A stretch of DNA of 64,000 nucleotides from Mucilaginibacter kameinonensis (GCF_003675385.1 NZ_RCWZ01000003.1:124001-188000), one strand, 5' to 3'; shown: positions 16,311 to 25,471, counted from the stretch's first letter. The notes: generated from the letters alone by a model not told the origin. Numbers and translations: made by a program.

Positions 16311-17333
16311 TCAATCTTTTAAACCGGACGACGAGCCCCTGATCTGTAGATTGGTTTTAAGAATTATAGAATGCGAAGCTGTACTAACTCCTTTTGTATT
16401 AAGCTTTTTGAGCAAAACTGTGATCACATTATCAGCAATTTCATCAACCGGCTGAGCAATAGCGGTTACCGGGGGCGAGTACAGCTTAAAAACGTCATAA
16501 TCATCAAAGGAGATAACGGCCATATCATCAGGTACTTTTACACCCAGCGTACTAAATATCTTTAACCCGCATGTACCTACATGGTTAGTGCCAAAAACTA
16601 CCGCGTCGAGGTCCTTGTGCTTTTTGAAAAAGGCTGTCATTGGCTTAATGATCATTTCTTCGTCCTGGTTAAAAACTATTTCTTTAACTACCGGTGTAAA
16701 ACGGCTCTCCTTCAGGGCATCCTTATACCCTTGCACGCGGGCCATCATTTGTGTTTGCGAAGAGGCAAACGTAACAAAGGCAATATTTTTATAACCCTGT
16801 TGTATTAAATGCCGAGTGGCGTTGTAAGTACTGAAAAGGTTGTCAATTTCAACATAATCGGTATTTACTTTAGGTAAATGCCTGTCAAACATCACCACGG
16901 GCAAACCATCTTTCAGCAGTTGTTCCACATCGTCCTCAATACCCTCCGGCGGGGCGATAATATAACCATCCACATGCCTATCGCGGAACATATTGATCAG
17001 CTCCTTGGTTTTTTGGGTATCATTATCGGTGCTGCAATAAATTATTTTGTAGCCGTTTTTATAAGCCCTGTCCTCAATAAGCCGGGCAATGCTGGCAAAA
17101 AATGGGTTTGAAATATCTTCAACCATTAGGCCAATGGTATTTGACTTACCCGTGCGCAAACTTTTAGCCAGCGAGTTGGGTTTATAACCCACCTCTTCAA
17201 CGTATTTGGTAACACGCTCCACCAGGTCCTCACCTATCCGCTTTTCCTTGGCCCGGCCATTCAGTATAAATGATACCGTGGTTTTAGAAACCTTTAATTC
17301 ATTGGCTATATCAACAATCGATAGTTTTTTCAC
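16311..17333 (-). CDS. LacI/GalR-family transcriptional regulator of the PUL
   Basis: Sugar-responsive regulator of 340 aa. The N-terminal HTH (residues 3-25, LSIVDIANELKVSKTTVSFILNG) and hinge helix (YKPNSLAKSLRTGK) are complete. They are followed by a periplasmic-binding-protein-like effector domain (TIGLMVEDISNPFFASIARLIED, HVDGYIIAPPEG, VISFDDYDVFKLYSPPVTAI). It is the only LacI protein in the window and lies inside the PUL next to a FucP-type symporter. It is the natural candidate to bind the nine 18-bp operators found upstream of the surrounding enzyme and Sus genes, one of which is upstream of itself. Confidence 0.92.
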   Translation of the reverse strand: MKKLSIVDIANELKVSKTTVSFILNGRAKEKRIGEDLVERVTKYVEEVGYKPNSLAKSLRTGKSNTIGLMVEDISNPFFASIARLIEDRAYKNGYKIIYCSTDNDTQKTKELINMFRDRHVDGYIIAPPEGIEDDVEQLLKDGLPVVMFDRHLPKVNTDYVEIDNLFSTYNATRHLIQQGYKNIAFVTFASSQTQMMARVQGYKDALKESRFTPVVKEIVFNQDEEMIIKPMTAFFKKHKDLDAVVFGTNHVGTCGLKIFSTLGVKVPDDMAVISFDDYDVFKLYSPPVTAIAQPVDEIADNVITVLLKKLNTKGVSTASHSIILKTNLQIRGSSSGLKD

Positions 17334-17355
17334 TCGGCTAAAAATTGGCTAAAAT

Positions 17356-17363
17356 CAAATATA
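17356..17363 (-). promoter_or_regulatory. -7 box of lacI
   Basis: The minus strand reads TATATTTG (TAnnTTTG), 22 nt before the lacI ATG, between the fucP terminator and lacI. Confidence 0.5.
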
Positions 17364-17367
17364 AAAT

Positions 17368-17404
17368 ATAATAGCTCAATAACCATAGATTATTGAGCTA
17401 TTAT
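17368..17404 (-). terminator. Terminator after the FucP-type symporter
   Basis: Perfect 15-bp inverted repeat ATAATAGCTCAATAA (17368-17382)/TTATTGAGCTATTAT (17390-17404) with a 7-nt loop, about 40 bp past the symporter stop and followed on the minus strand by T-rich sequence. Confidence 0.75.
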
Positions 17405-17420
17405 TGGCCAAAATATAAAA

Positions 17421-17438
17421 ATAAATCGATTAAGCTAC
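17421..17438 (-). promoter_or_regulatory. LacI-type operator upstream of lacI
   Basis: ATAAATCGATTAAGCTAC, a weaker member of the nine-site family. It lies between the symporter stop codon and its terminator, about 90 bp before lacI. It may mediate autoregulation of lacI or block read-through. Confidence 0.6.
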
Positions 17439-17443
17439 TTTGA

Positions 17444-18679
17444 TTATACACCTTGCTTGTTAAGCTTCGGATAACTGATACCGAATAAAAATATCACCGT
17501 ATAACAAATGATAGGCAGGTAATAAGCTGTAGCTACATTATGATTAGCGATTAAGCCCATAATAGGCGGAAATAACCCGCCCCCGACAACGCCCATTACA
17601 ATAAATGAGGATGCGTTTTGGGTTTGCGCGCCTAAATTTTTCAACCCAAGACTGAATATGGTCGGGAACATAATACTAAAAAAGAAGTTGATAAACAGCA
17701 ATGCAACAAACGAAACCACGCCAAAACCTTGCGCCACAATGATACACATCAGGATATTGCCCAGCGCAAATATCGACAGCAATTTATTGGGCGCTATGTA
17801 ACGCATCAGGAAGGTGCCAATAAAACGGCCGACCATCATCATCACCATACTTAACGAAAAATAATAACCAGCATGCTCATCTGTCAGGTGCATGATCTCA
17901 TGGCCGTAGTTAATGAAAAATGCCCATGTACCGCCTTGGGCAGCTACGTTAAACAACTGAGCTATAGCAGCAAAAACAAAATGCTTTTTCTTGAACAGGC
18001 TCTCCTGAACGTGTCCCTCACCGGCAACAGCGTATGAATCTGTAGCCACTACATGCGGATCCTGCAATGGCGGAACTTTTAAAAATGAAAATGCTACGCC
18101 CACTAATGCTATCACCGCGCCTATTACAATATACAGATGCTTTACCGATATCAGGTCGTTGGAATGTTCCTGCCCTCCTTTTAAAACAAAATAACCGCCC
18201 AACAGCGGACCAATCACACCGCCCACGCCATTGAAGGCTTGCGAGAAATTGATACGCTGATCGCTGGTACGCTGATCACCAAGCGAGGCAACAAAGGGAT
18301 GGGCCACAGTTTCCAGTGTCGCCAGGCCACAGGCAAGTACAAATAACGCGATCCGGAAGAAGTCAAACGATTTAGCATCGGCCGCCGGAACAAACAGAAA
18401 TGCGCCTGCAGCATAAAGTCCGAGACCTAAAAGCACGCCATTTTTATAGCCGAATTTTTTCATGAACATACCAGCCGGGATGCCCATTACGGCATATGCG
18501 CCAAATAATGATAGCTGCACATAAGCAGAGCGCGACTTGGAAACGTGCAATACATTCTGAAAGTGCTTGTTCAAAGTATCGCCGAGGGTCATGGCTATCC
18601 CCCAGAGCATAAATAACGAGGTAACAAAAATAAGTACAACAAGGAACTTACGTTCGGTAAATTTAGGTTTGGTATCCAT
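17444..18679 (-). CDS. FucP-type sugar:H+ symporter (MFS)
   Basis: Inner-membrane sugar transporter of 411 aa with about 12 hydrophobic segments, from the FHS (fucose-glucose-galactose) family of MFS. The start VLIFVTSLFMLWGIAMTLGDTLNKHFQ is typical of the family; E. coli FucP has a similar FAL-F-WG pattern. NFSQAFNGVGGVIGPLLGGYFV matches the conserved Q-x-FN-x-x-G block in helix 4-5. It follows the GH2 gene by 65 bp on the same strand and probably shares its operator-controlled transcript. It likely imports the monosaccharide released by the PUL enzymes; mannose or another hexose is an inference from the enzyme set. Confidence 0.87.
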   Translation of the reverse strand: MDTKPKFTERKFLVVLIFVTSLFMLWGIAMTLGDTLNKHFQNVLHVSKSRSAYVQLSLFGAYAVMGIPAGMFMKKFGYKNGVLLGLGLYAAGAFLFVPAADAKSFDFFRIALFVLACGLATLETVAHPFVASLGDQRTSDQRINFSQAFNGVGGVIGPLLGGYFVLKGGQEHSNDLISVKHLYIVIGAVIALVGVAFSFLKVPPLQDPHVVATDSYAVAGEGHVQESLFKKKHFVFAAIAQLFNVAAQGGTWAFFINYGHEIMHLTDEHAGYYFSLSMVMMMVGRFIGTFLMRYIAPNKLLSIFALGNILMCIIVAQGFGVVSFVALLFINFFFSIMFPTIFSLGLKNLGAQTQNASSFIVMGVVGGGLFPPIMGLIANHNVATAYYLPIICYTVIFLFGISYPKLNKQGV

Positions 18680-18744
18680 TGTGCAGGTTTGTGTGTTAAT
18701 TGGACCGGTAAATTAGTTTAAAACTTCAATGTACCAAAGGCTTA

Positions 18745-21714
18745 TTATTTATTTTCTATCCTAACCGGATTGTTATACGGCTCCACCAATAACTTCAGCT
18801 GATCCTTACCCAACAATGCCGCGTCAAATTCTATCCTGATATCCTTTGATTCGCCTTTCATGAGCGAAAAATAATTATCACTCATAATGGCCGGTAAGAT
18901 CTGTTCGCCGGTACTCACTTTAGTAGCCTGTACTCGAATGGCAAAAGCAGCCGCCTTTGACGACGATGGGTTACTGATCTTTGCATCTACATAATACTTG
19001 CCATTAATTTGTTTTATGACTGATGATACTTTCAGGTTAACTTTTGGCAGTTGATTAAGGGCGGTGAAATCCGTCCGCTTATTACCTCGCCAGTAAAAAT
19101 TATCCGATACCAGTTTCCTATTTTTATCTATCAATCTCAGTTTAATAAAATGAACATCGGTAAGGCCGCTACTTTTAGGAGCACCACCGTACACCTCAAA
19201 ATCCCAAAGCGAATATCCCCAGCCCGATCCGCGTTGAAGCCCGTACATGCGCACGTATCGGCCTTTTACTTCATCAAAAGTAATTTGCTGCACGCCAACA
19301 TGGCCGTCGCCGCTTTCGTAAACATCTTTCCAGCTTTTAGTATCATCAGAAACCTGGATCTTGAAAGCTTTGCCATAAGCCTCTTCCCAGTTCAGCTTAG
19401 CACCATTGATCTCCTGCTCCTTGCCAAGATCAATATAAATCCATTCGGCATCGTTGGAGTTACTGGCCCACCTGCTGCCTGAATTACCATCCGTTACAGA
19501 ACCAGCCTCGCCCATTGTAGTTGATGATGCAAAAGCAGGCTTGTTTAATGCCAGGTTTTCGCGGTTATCTGCAAAAGGTATAGTAAAGCAGTTTAGGGCA
19601 GTATTTGATGGAGCATCAATAGTTTTTGACAGGCTATATTGTTTTACGATCTGCCCATCACTGTTATAAACGTCGGCGTATGCCGTCAGAGCATTTCCGT
19701 CGTTACGGGTGGTGTTTATTACCTTGATTGCGTTATTTACCGGATTCCATTGAATATGCAATGGCTCGCAAGCTTTTTTTGCTCCCCAGTAAGCACCGGT
19801 TAAATCGTAGTAGTAATCATAGGTTTGCCACACTAATGAGGGGTACGCCGATTGGCTCATCCAGGTCATGATGCCGGAAGCATCCTCCCAAATGTTATCT
19901 TCCCAGCCCTCGTACATAGCCTTATTGGTTTCGATGTTCAGCAACTGCGCTTTACGGCAATAATCTTCAATACCCAAAGCTGCGCCGTAGCGGTTTTTAA
20001 TCCCATCATCGTACCTGTCGGGCCCGGCATTGCCTGCCGATGGGCCAAAGAAATGCAAATTCCACATCTCGTTTCGAGGCCACCATTTATCCTTCGGCAT
20101 AAATTTTTTAAAGCTATCGAGATTGGTAAATACCGCGGTACCTATCTCAGTCCGCAAACCCCAACCCTGGTTACCACCAAAACCGTTAGGAAAACGACTA
20201 AAGTACCAGCGCGGATCAAAGTTAGTCCAAGGGCCGCTGCCTGTCAGGTTACCGGCATGAGAATTCGGCTGATAATACCTATCATTTCCATCGTAAGCGC
20301 TGATATCCTCCCGGAGCCAATTATTAAGCGGCGGCAAAGGTTCACCCTCATTATCACCGCACCAAATGGCAATTGAAGGGTGATTCCTGAACCGTTTTAT
20401 TTTTTCGATGGCATTGGCGTTAAAAGTATTTACATCATTAGGTAAGTTAGGGATAGAATTAAGCCAGAAATCATCCCAAACCATAATACCGTATCTATCG
20501 CAGGCATCATAAAATTCTTCATCGGTTGTCGAGCCAATCCAGTTACGGATAATGTTAAAGTTCATCTCTTTATGGAGGCGCACTTTAGTATCATACTCAG
20601 CGCCACGGCAACGCAGCATGTATTCGGCCATGCCCCAGTTGCCACCTTTTAAAAACACTTTTGTACCGTTCACATATAAATGCAAAACATGACCAACGGT
20701 ATCGTAGCTGTACTTTTTAACACCAAATTTGATCTGTTTAGTATCAGAAATATCATCACCAAGCTTTAGGCTTAAATTACAAGTGTACAGGTTGGCATCG
20801 CCGTAACCATTTGGCCACCATAACTTGGGGCCGTTAATTATCAACTGCGAAAAATGCTTAGGATCGATCCTGATCTCTGCGTTACTATTAGCCCCGACAA
20901 ATACCTTTTGCGTAAACTGTATATTCCCCGGATTAATAACGCCTGTTAACACGCCCGTTTGAAAAGCATCAGTACTATTTTTTACCCCGAGGGAAACAGA
21001 TACTTCGGCACGGGCGGTAGTTGGCACATCCGTGCGGATCCAGGGATCATTAATGGTAAGGCTTCCGGTATTGGTCAGGTATACATCATCGGTAATGCCA
21101 CTGTTGAGGCCGGGCACATAAGGCATCCAATCCCAGCTGGCGCTGGGGATATAAGTTGGGCTTGCGTAATTTACCAAGGGATTTAGCGGACAATAAACCA
21201 GAACGGCTAATGTATTGGCACCGGTTTTACTAACCAGTTTAGTTACATCATACATGCCGCGTTGCATAAAACCATCCAAACTGCCAATCTTTTTTCCGTT
21301 AAGGTAGATCTCGGCTTTACGATTTATCCCCTTAAAGTTGAGCCAGATCTTTTGTCTGGTAAAATTGGCGGGGACATTAAACTCTGTACGATACCAGAAA
21401 TTGCGGTCGTATTTCTTTTTATCAACTTTATAAATATTATCACCAAAATTGGGATCTTTCTCCAAGCCGGCAGCAACGTACGATGAAAATACGGTACCCG
21501 GAACAATTGCCTTTACCCAATCTGTAGTTGCGTAGCCATTTTTATAGATATCAAGACTATCGGCTCCGAGATCAGTCTGCGCCTTTACTTTCCAGGTTAT
21601 TTGTTTGTTGGTATTGTTCAGGTAAAATATCTCCTGGGCCGATGTTGCGTTGAACAACAGTAGCATGGAGGCTATGAGTAAGAATAGTTCTTTCAATTTG
21701 TAAATATTGATCAT
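18745..21714 (-). CDS. GH2 exo-beta-mannosidase/glucosaminidase-like enzyme with inserted F5/8C (CBM32) domain
   Basis: Secreted GH2 enzyme of 989 aa. The signal peptide covers about residues 1-26 (MINIYKLKELFLLIASMLLL...). A jelly-roll domain and an Ig-like domain lead to the TIM barrel, with MNFNIIRNWIGSTTDEEFYDACDRYGIMVWDDFW and the acid/base Glu in IWCGDNEGEP. The nucleophile is probably Glu in GLRTEIGTAVF. The general pattern resembles the beta-mannosidase/exo-beta-D-glucosaminidase/EBM branch. A discoidin-type domain (ENLALNKPAFASSTTMGEAG to WDFEVYGG, about residues 730-860) interrupts the C-terminal Ig-like domain, which resumes with LTDVHFIKLRLIDKNRKLVS and NFYWRG. An operator abuts the start codon. 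The exact sugar specificity is open. Confidence 0.88.
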   Translation of the reverse strand: MINIYKLKELFLLIASMLLLFNATSAQEIFYLNNTNKQITWKVKAQTDLGADSLDIYKNGYATTDWVKAIVPGTVFSSYVAAGLEKDPNFGDNIYKVDKKKYDRNFWYRTEFNVPANFTRQKIWLNFKGINRKAEIYLNGKKIGSLDGFMQRGMYDVTKLVSKTGANTLAVLVYCPLNPLVNYASPTYIPSASWDWMPYVPGLNSGITDDVYLTNTGSLTINDPWIRTDVPTTARAEVSVSLGVKNSTDAFQTGVLTGVINPGNIQFTQKVFVGANSNAEIRIDPKHFSQLIINGPKLWWPNGYGDANLYTCNLSLKLGDDISDTKQIKFGVKKYSYDTVGHVLHLYVNGTKVFLKGGNWGMAEYMLRCRGAEYDTKVRLHKEMNFNIIRNWIGSTTDEEFYDACDRYGIMVWDDFWLNSIPNLPNDVNTFNANAIEKIKRFRNHPSIAIWCGDNEGEPLPPLNNWLREDISAYDGNDRYYQPNSHAGNLTGSGPWTNFDPRWYFSRFPNGFGGNQGWGLRTEIGTAVFTNLDSFKKFMPKDKWWPRNEMWNLHFFGPSAGNAGPDRYDDGIKNRYGAALGIEDYCRKAQLLNIETNKAMYEGWEDNIWEDASGIMTWMSQSAYPSLVWQTYDYYYDLTGAYWGAKKACEPLHIQWNPVNNAIKVINTTRNDGNALTAYADVYNSDGQIVKQYSLSKTIDAPSNTALNCFTIPFADNRENLALNKPAFASSTTMGEAGSVTDGNSGSRWASNSNDAEWIYIDLGKEQEINGAKLNWEEAYGKAFKIQVSDDTKSWKDVYESGDGHVGVQQITFDEVKGRYVRMYGLQRGSGWGYSLWDFEVYGGAPKSSGLTDVHFIKLRLIDKNRKLVSDNFYWRGNKRTDFTALNQLPKVNLKVSSVIKQINGKYYVDAKISNPSSSKAAAFAIRVQATKVSTGEQILPAIMSDNYFSLMKGESKDIRIEFDAALLGKDQLKLLVEPYNNPVRIENK

Positions 21715-21731
21715 AAAATCGTTTTAGCGAG
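21714..21731 (-). promoter_or_regulatory. LacI-type operator at the GH2 start codon
   Basis: TAAAATCGTTTTAGCGAG. The first base overlaps the A of the annotated ATG. No TAnnTTTG box fits downstream, so the site may act as a roadblock or the transcript may start elsewhere. Confidence 0.65.
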
Positions 21732-21746
21732 TATATATTTAAAAGG

Positions 21747-21828
21747 CGTCATTGCGAGGCATGAAGCAATCCCCGATTTGCAGATCGGCTCTGTATCGTT
21801 TGGGATTGCTTCGTTCCTCGCAATGACG
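21747..21828. repeat. Dispersed palindromic repeat, copy 2
   Basis: An 82-bp near copy of the element at 15476-15555, starting CGTCATTGCGAGGCATGAAG and ending TTCGTTCCTCGCAATGACG, with the shared inner ATCCCCGATTTGCAGATCGG. Here the stem ends pair over about 23 bp. It lies between the GH92 stop and the GH2 start and may end the GH92 transcript. Confidence 0.85.
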
Positions 21829-21854
21829 GTTTTCATTATTCTTCTTATTTCTTT

Positions 21855-24131
21855 CTACTGAGATTTCGAAAGCGAAAACGGCCTGTCTTCAGGCGCTATC
21901 CCGCGGTTCAAGGCTGGTTTATTGCCCATTTCAAAATGCAATACGCCACCATTCATGATATCTGTCTGGGTGATCCAGTTGTGCGTATATGGCTTGCCAT
22001 TTAGCGTAGCCGATTGGATATACACATTCTCTTTGCTGTTATTATTAGCCTCAATCACGAACTTTTTGCCATTTTCCAAAGCGATGGTCATCTTTTTAAA
22101 CAGCGGACTACCAATCACATATTGATCGGTACCGGGGCAAACGCTGTAAAACCCTGCCGCGCTTAACACAAACCATGACGACATCTGGCCTTCATCCTCA
22201 TCGCCGGGGTAACCGTTTTCACTTGCATTGTACATCTTGTCCATCACATCGCGTAAATGTTGCTGGGCTTTCCATGGCTGGCCAGCATAGTTATACATAT
22301 AAAGCAAATGATGGATGGGCTCGTTGCCCTGCGCATATTGTCCCATTTTAAATTCGGCCATCTCCGTCATTTCGTGAATTACCTGGCCGTATCCTCCTAC
22401 TTTGATGGTTCCCGGCTCTGTAAATACCGAATCGATCTTTGCAGTAAAGTTCTTTTCCCCGCCCATCAGGTTGATCAATCCCTGCGTATCATGAAAAACC
22501 GACCAGGTCCAGTGCCAGGCATTGCCTTCGGTGTAAGGGCCACCCCAATCCATCGGGTCAAAAGGCTCAATCCAATTGCCCTGCACATCTTTTGAGCGCA
22601 TAAACCGTGTTTTGGTGTCGAACAGATTTTTGTAATTGTACATCTGCCTTGCAAAAACATCTTCGTAAAATTTATTATCGGTGAGCTTTGCCAGCTGATA
22701 GCCACAAAAATCATCGTAAGCAAATTCCAACGTCCAGGCGGTTGAGCCAAGGGTTTGTGGGGTAAATGGCACGTAGCCATTGGCATAATATTCCTTCCAG
22801 CCCGGGCGACCATTAGCACTCCCCCATGGGCCTTTGTTGGTTGCTTCGTGGTAGTAAGCTTCAAGGGCTTTCTTAGGATCAAAAGTTCGAATTCCTTTTA
22901 CCCATGCATCCGCCAACAAGGAAATAGCATGATTTCCAAGCATGCCACCGGTTTCGGCCGGGAATGACCAGGCCGGTAGCCAGCCGCACTGCTGTTGTGC
23001 ATCAAGTAATGCCTGTACTAACTGACCTTCCATTTTAGGATGCAGTACTGTATTTAAAGGAAACTGGGCGCGGAAAGTATCCCAAAAACCATTATCGGTA
23101 TACATATAACCATCATGTATCTTGCCATCATAAGGGCTATAATAATATGGCTTACCATCTTTTCCATACTCAAAAAACTGGTGCGAAAACAAATTGGCAT
23201 GGTACATACAGGAATAAAAAGTTGCTTTTTGATCTTCAGCTCCGCCCTCAACTGCCATACGGCCAAGCAATTGGTTCCATACTTTATCCGCCGCTTTATG
23301 GGTATCATCAAATGATTTGAACTTGCCCAATTCGGTATTTAGCGTAAGTTCAGCTTGTTCGGGACTGATATAGGACGAGGCTACTTTGGCCTGTACGGTT
23401 TCACCATCTTTAAATTGGATATAAGCCCCAACACCCTCTCCCTCCGCTGTTTCGCTTTTTGCTGCTATGGTGTTCTTTTTATTTTCCCAGGTGCCATAAC
23501 CGGTAAACGGCTTGTCAAAAACAATAACAAAGTAATTCCTGAAATCTTTGGGAGCCCAGCGGCAATTATTCACGTAGCCGGTTATTTTCCGTTCAGATGG
23601 AATGATCTTTACTTCACTCATTTTGGTGTAGCCATCCAAAACAAGGTATGAAGCTTTACCCTTCGGGAAAGAAAACCGCAAATGCGCACCTCTTTCTGTA
23701 GGCGACATTTCGGTGGAAATGTTGTTGTCAAGCTTTACCTTGTAGTAGCTGGGCTGGGCAATCTCGTTATCGTGATTAAATGATGCCGCTCTTTCATCTT
23801 CATTGACAACCAATTTACCGGCGACCGGCATCAGCGAAAACACTGCGTAGTCATTAACCCATGAGCTGCATTGATGTGACTGCTGAAAACCGCGGATGGT
23901 ATGCTCAAAATACTGATACTTCCATCCATCACCATTTTTACCCGTCTGTGCCGTCCAGGTGTTCATGCCGAAAGGCAGCGAGGTAGCCGGATAAGTATTA
24001 CCGTACGAAAACTCATACTTGGTATTGGTACCCTGCCGGGTATTCACATACTTTACAAGATTAGCCTCCTGTGCAAACAGGTTTCCGGTATAAATAAGCG
24101 CAGCAGCGCAAATAAGCGAACGTATTTTCAT
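21855..24131 (-). CDS. GH92 alpha-mannosidase 1
   Basis: Secreted exo-alpha-mannosidase-family enzyme of 758 aa, calcium-dependent and inverting in characterised members. The signal peptide is 1-20 (ending GNLFAQ). The N-terminal beta-sandwich starts VKYVNTRQGTN and has GNTYPATSLPFGMNTWT and GFQQSHQCSSWVNDY. The barrel contains YSCMYHANLFSHQF, FWDTFRAQFPL, EGNAWHWTWSVFHD (the family's acid Glu region) and GNEPIHHLLYMYNYAGQPWK. The catalytic-base Asp region is PGDEDEGQMSSWFVLSAAGFYSVCPG. It has its own promoter with a LacI-type operator. A second GH92 at 42429-44768 differs in the acid region. Confidence 0.94.
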   Translation of the reverse strand: MKIRSLICAAALIYTGNLFAQEANLVKYVNTRQGTNTKYEFSYGNTYPATSLPFGMNTWTAQTGKNGDGWKYQYFEHTIRGFQQSHQCSSWVNDYAVFSLMPVAGKLVVNEDERAASFNHDNEIAQPSYYKVKLDNNISTEMSPTERGAHLRFSFPKGKASYLVLDGYTKMSEVKIIPSERKITGYVNNCRWAPKDFRNYFVIVFDKPFTGYGTWENKKNTIAAKSETAEGEGVGAYIQFKDGETVQAKVASSYISPEQAELTLNTELGKFKSFDDTHKAADKVWNQLLGRMAVEGGAEDQKATFYSCMYHANLFSHQFFEYGKDGKPYYYSPYDGKIHDGYMYTDNGFWDTFRAQFPLNTVLHPKMEGQLVQALLDAQQQCGWLPAWSFPAETGGMLGNHAISLLADAWVKGIRTFDPKKALEAYYHEATNKGPWGSANGRPGWKEYYANGYVPFTPQTLGSTAWTLEFAYDDFCGYQLAKLTDNKFYEDVFARQMYNYKNLFDTKTRFMRSKDVQGNWIEPFDPMDWGGPYTEGNAWHWTWSVFHDTQGLINLMGGEKNFTAKIDSVFTEPGTIKVGGYGQVIHEMTEMAEFKMGQYAQGNEPIHHLLYMYNYAGQPWKAQQHLRDVMDKMYNASENGYPGDEDEGQMSSWFVLSAAGFYSVCPGTDQYVIGSPLFKKMTIALENGKKFVIEANNNSKENVYIQSATLNGKPYTHNWITQTDIMNGGVLHFEMGNKPALNRGIAPEDRPFSLSKSQ

Positions 24132-24180
24132 TGGTTTATAATGGTATCAGGACTTGATAATTGAAGAAATCGTCCCAGAA

Positions 24181-24210
24181 CAAAATTAACAATTAAATCG
24201 ATTTAGCAAA
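24181..24210 (-). promoter_or_regulatory. GH92-1 promoter with embedded LacI-type operator
   Basis: On the minus strand a -33 TTTG (24207-24210) is 18 bp from a -7 TAATTTTG (24181-24188). The operator TTAAATCGATTTAGCAAA (24193-24210) fills the spacer, and its TTTGC end is the -33 element. This is the clearest example of the site geometry. Confidence 0.78.
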
Positions 24211-24272
24211 ACAGCATTTTAAATAAGCCTACAGAAGCCAAAGTTATTCTGAAAGCTTATTTAAAATATGGG

Positions 24273-25463
24273 CTATTCAAACTTCACCCTGATAAACCTT
24301 GGCCTGTACAGGTTAGGATATTTTTTTAGATCGTTTAAAAAATCAACGGAATTAATATTGTAACTGATCAGTAGTTCACCCGGTTTTGATAAACTCGGAT
24401 GGGCTTTAGCGTTATAAACCACAAACGTTTTAGCGGTTAAATCCGGTTTGCAATCCCACAGTTTAATGATCGGGCCGAAGGGACCAACCGGGCTGGCCCC
24501 TATCCGCATGCCTACGGATGTGGTCATTCCCCCTACCTGGAATATCAAAGCGTAACGACCATCAGGCAGCGGGCTGAAGCTTAACTCATTTGATACGCTG
24601 CTTGTTACGTTAGCAACCTGCTCCATATCACTTACCCAGGCTTTTCCGTTGTAGAAAGTCCATTTGCTGTAATCTTCAAAATCTTTGGGTAAAACACGCG
24701 CAACCATCAGGTGCTTAGCCATGCCGCGCACTCCGTAAACATAAATATAGCCATCAGGCTTGGGCGCACCGGCTTCTTTGGTGTTTACATAGATGCCTGC
24801 ACCAAACGAGCCGCTTTCGCCTTTTTGATCCATCAGGTAAAATGGTGTATCCATTTGCTTGAGGTCTTTATAAGGCGGCTTGCTGTTTGCCGGAATCTTG
24901 ATGAGCGTATTACCAACTTCTCTGAAACCGAATGCCTCATTGCTTACATTACGAACCCTGTACCCAAAAATGTAGATGTTGTTGTTCAGCGCCTGGTTAA
25001 CAAAACCATCCCCAAGCCAGTAGTAATCTGTAGGGCCGGTTTTAGGCGTATGTGGGATAAAAACCGATTCAGGTTTGTCTTTCGCATCCTTATCCCAATA
25101 AAATTTCATTTGTTTATCCAACGGTTCATTGCCTTTTAGCTCAGCTACTGCATTATGGATCATTACCGCTCCCGGAGCCGTAGTATTGTCACGTACCGCG
25201 CCAATCATACTGTCACTAAAAATGAAAAGCACTTTATCGCTGGGTTTTGCCAGCCCGGTCTCCCTGCCATTTAAAGGGATCGTATAAATACCATCGCCAC
25301 CAAACCAGCCCGAATCACGTTTTAACAAAGCCGACCATTCAGGTGCGGCCTCAACTTTAAATTTAATATTGGTTACATCAACTGTATCTGCCTTTTGAGC
25401 AAAGGATTTATTTGTTAAGGTCAAGCTCAAAAACGCTAAACAAGCAAGGGCGTTCTTTTTCAT
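24273..25463 (-). CDS. Secreted predicted beta-propeller protein (DUF4185/DUF5005-like)
   Basis: Secreted protein of 396 aa with a signal peptide (1-22, ending KSFAQ). It contains repeated beta-strand units: GWFGGDGIYTIPLNG, VLFIFSDSMIGAV, YYWLGDGFVNQALNNNIYIFGYRV, GYIYVYGVRG and RYALIFQVGG, then YNAKAHPSLSKPGELLISYNIN. Together they suggest a five-bladed propeller of the GH43/GH117-like or DUF4185/DUF5005 type. I cannot identify a confirmed activity. A longer relative with a ricin domain is at 40608-42302. It starts 8 bp after the Lgt-like gene and so is likely its operon partner. Its place between PUL enzymes suggests a carbohydrate-related role. Confidence 0.6.
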   Translation of the reverse strand: MKKNALACLAFLSLTLTNKSFAQKADTVDVTNIKFKVEAAPEWSALLKRDSGWFGGDGIYTIPLNGRETGLAKPSDKVLFIFSDSMIGAVRDNTTAPGAVMIHNAVAELKGNEPLDKQMKFYWDKDAKDKPESVFIPHTPKTGPTDYYWLGDGFVNQALNNNIYIFGYRVRNVSNEAFGFREVGNTLIKIPANSKPPYKDLKQMDTPFYLMDQKGESGSFGAGIYVNTKEAGAPKPDGYIYVYGVRGMAKHLMVARVLPKDFEDYSKWTFYNGKAWVSDMEQVANVTSSVSNELSFSPLPDGRYALIFQVGGMTTSVGMRIGASPVGPFGPIIKLWDCKPDLTAKTFVVYNAKAHPSLSKPGELLISYNINSVDFLNDLKKYPNLYRPRFIRVKFE

Positions 25464-25471
25464 TTCGATAT

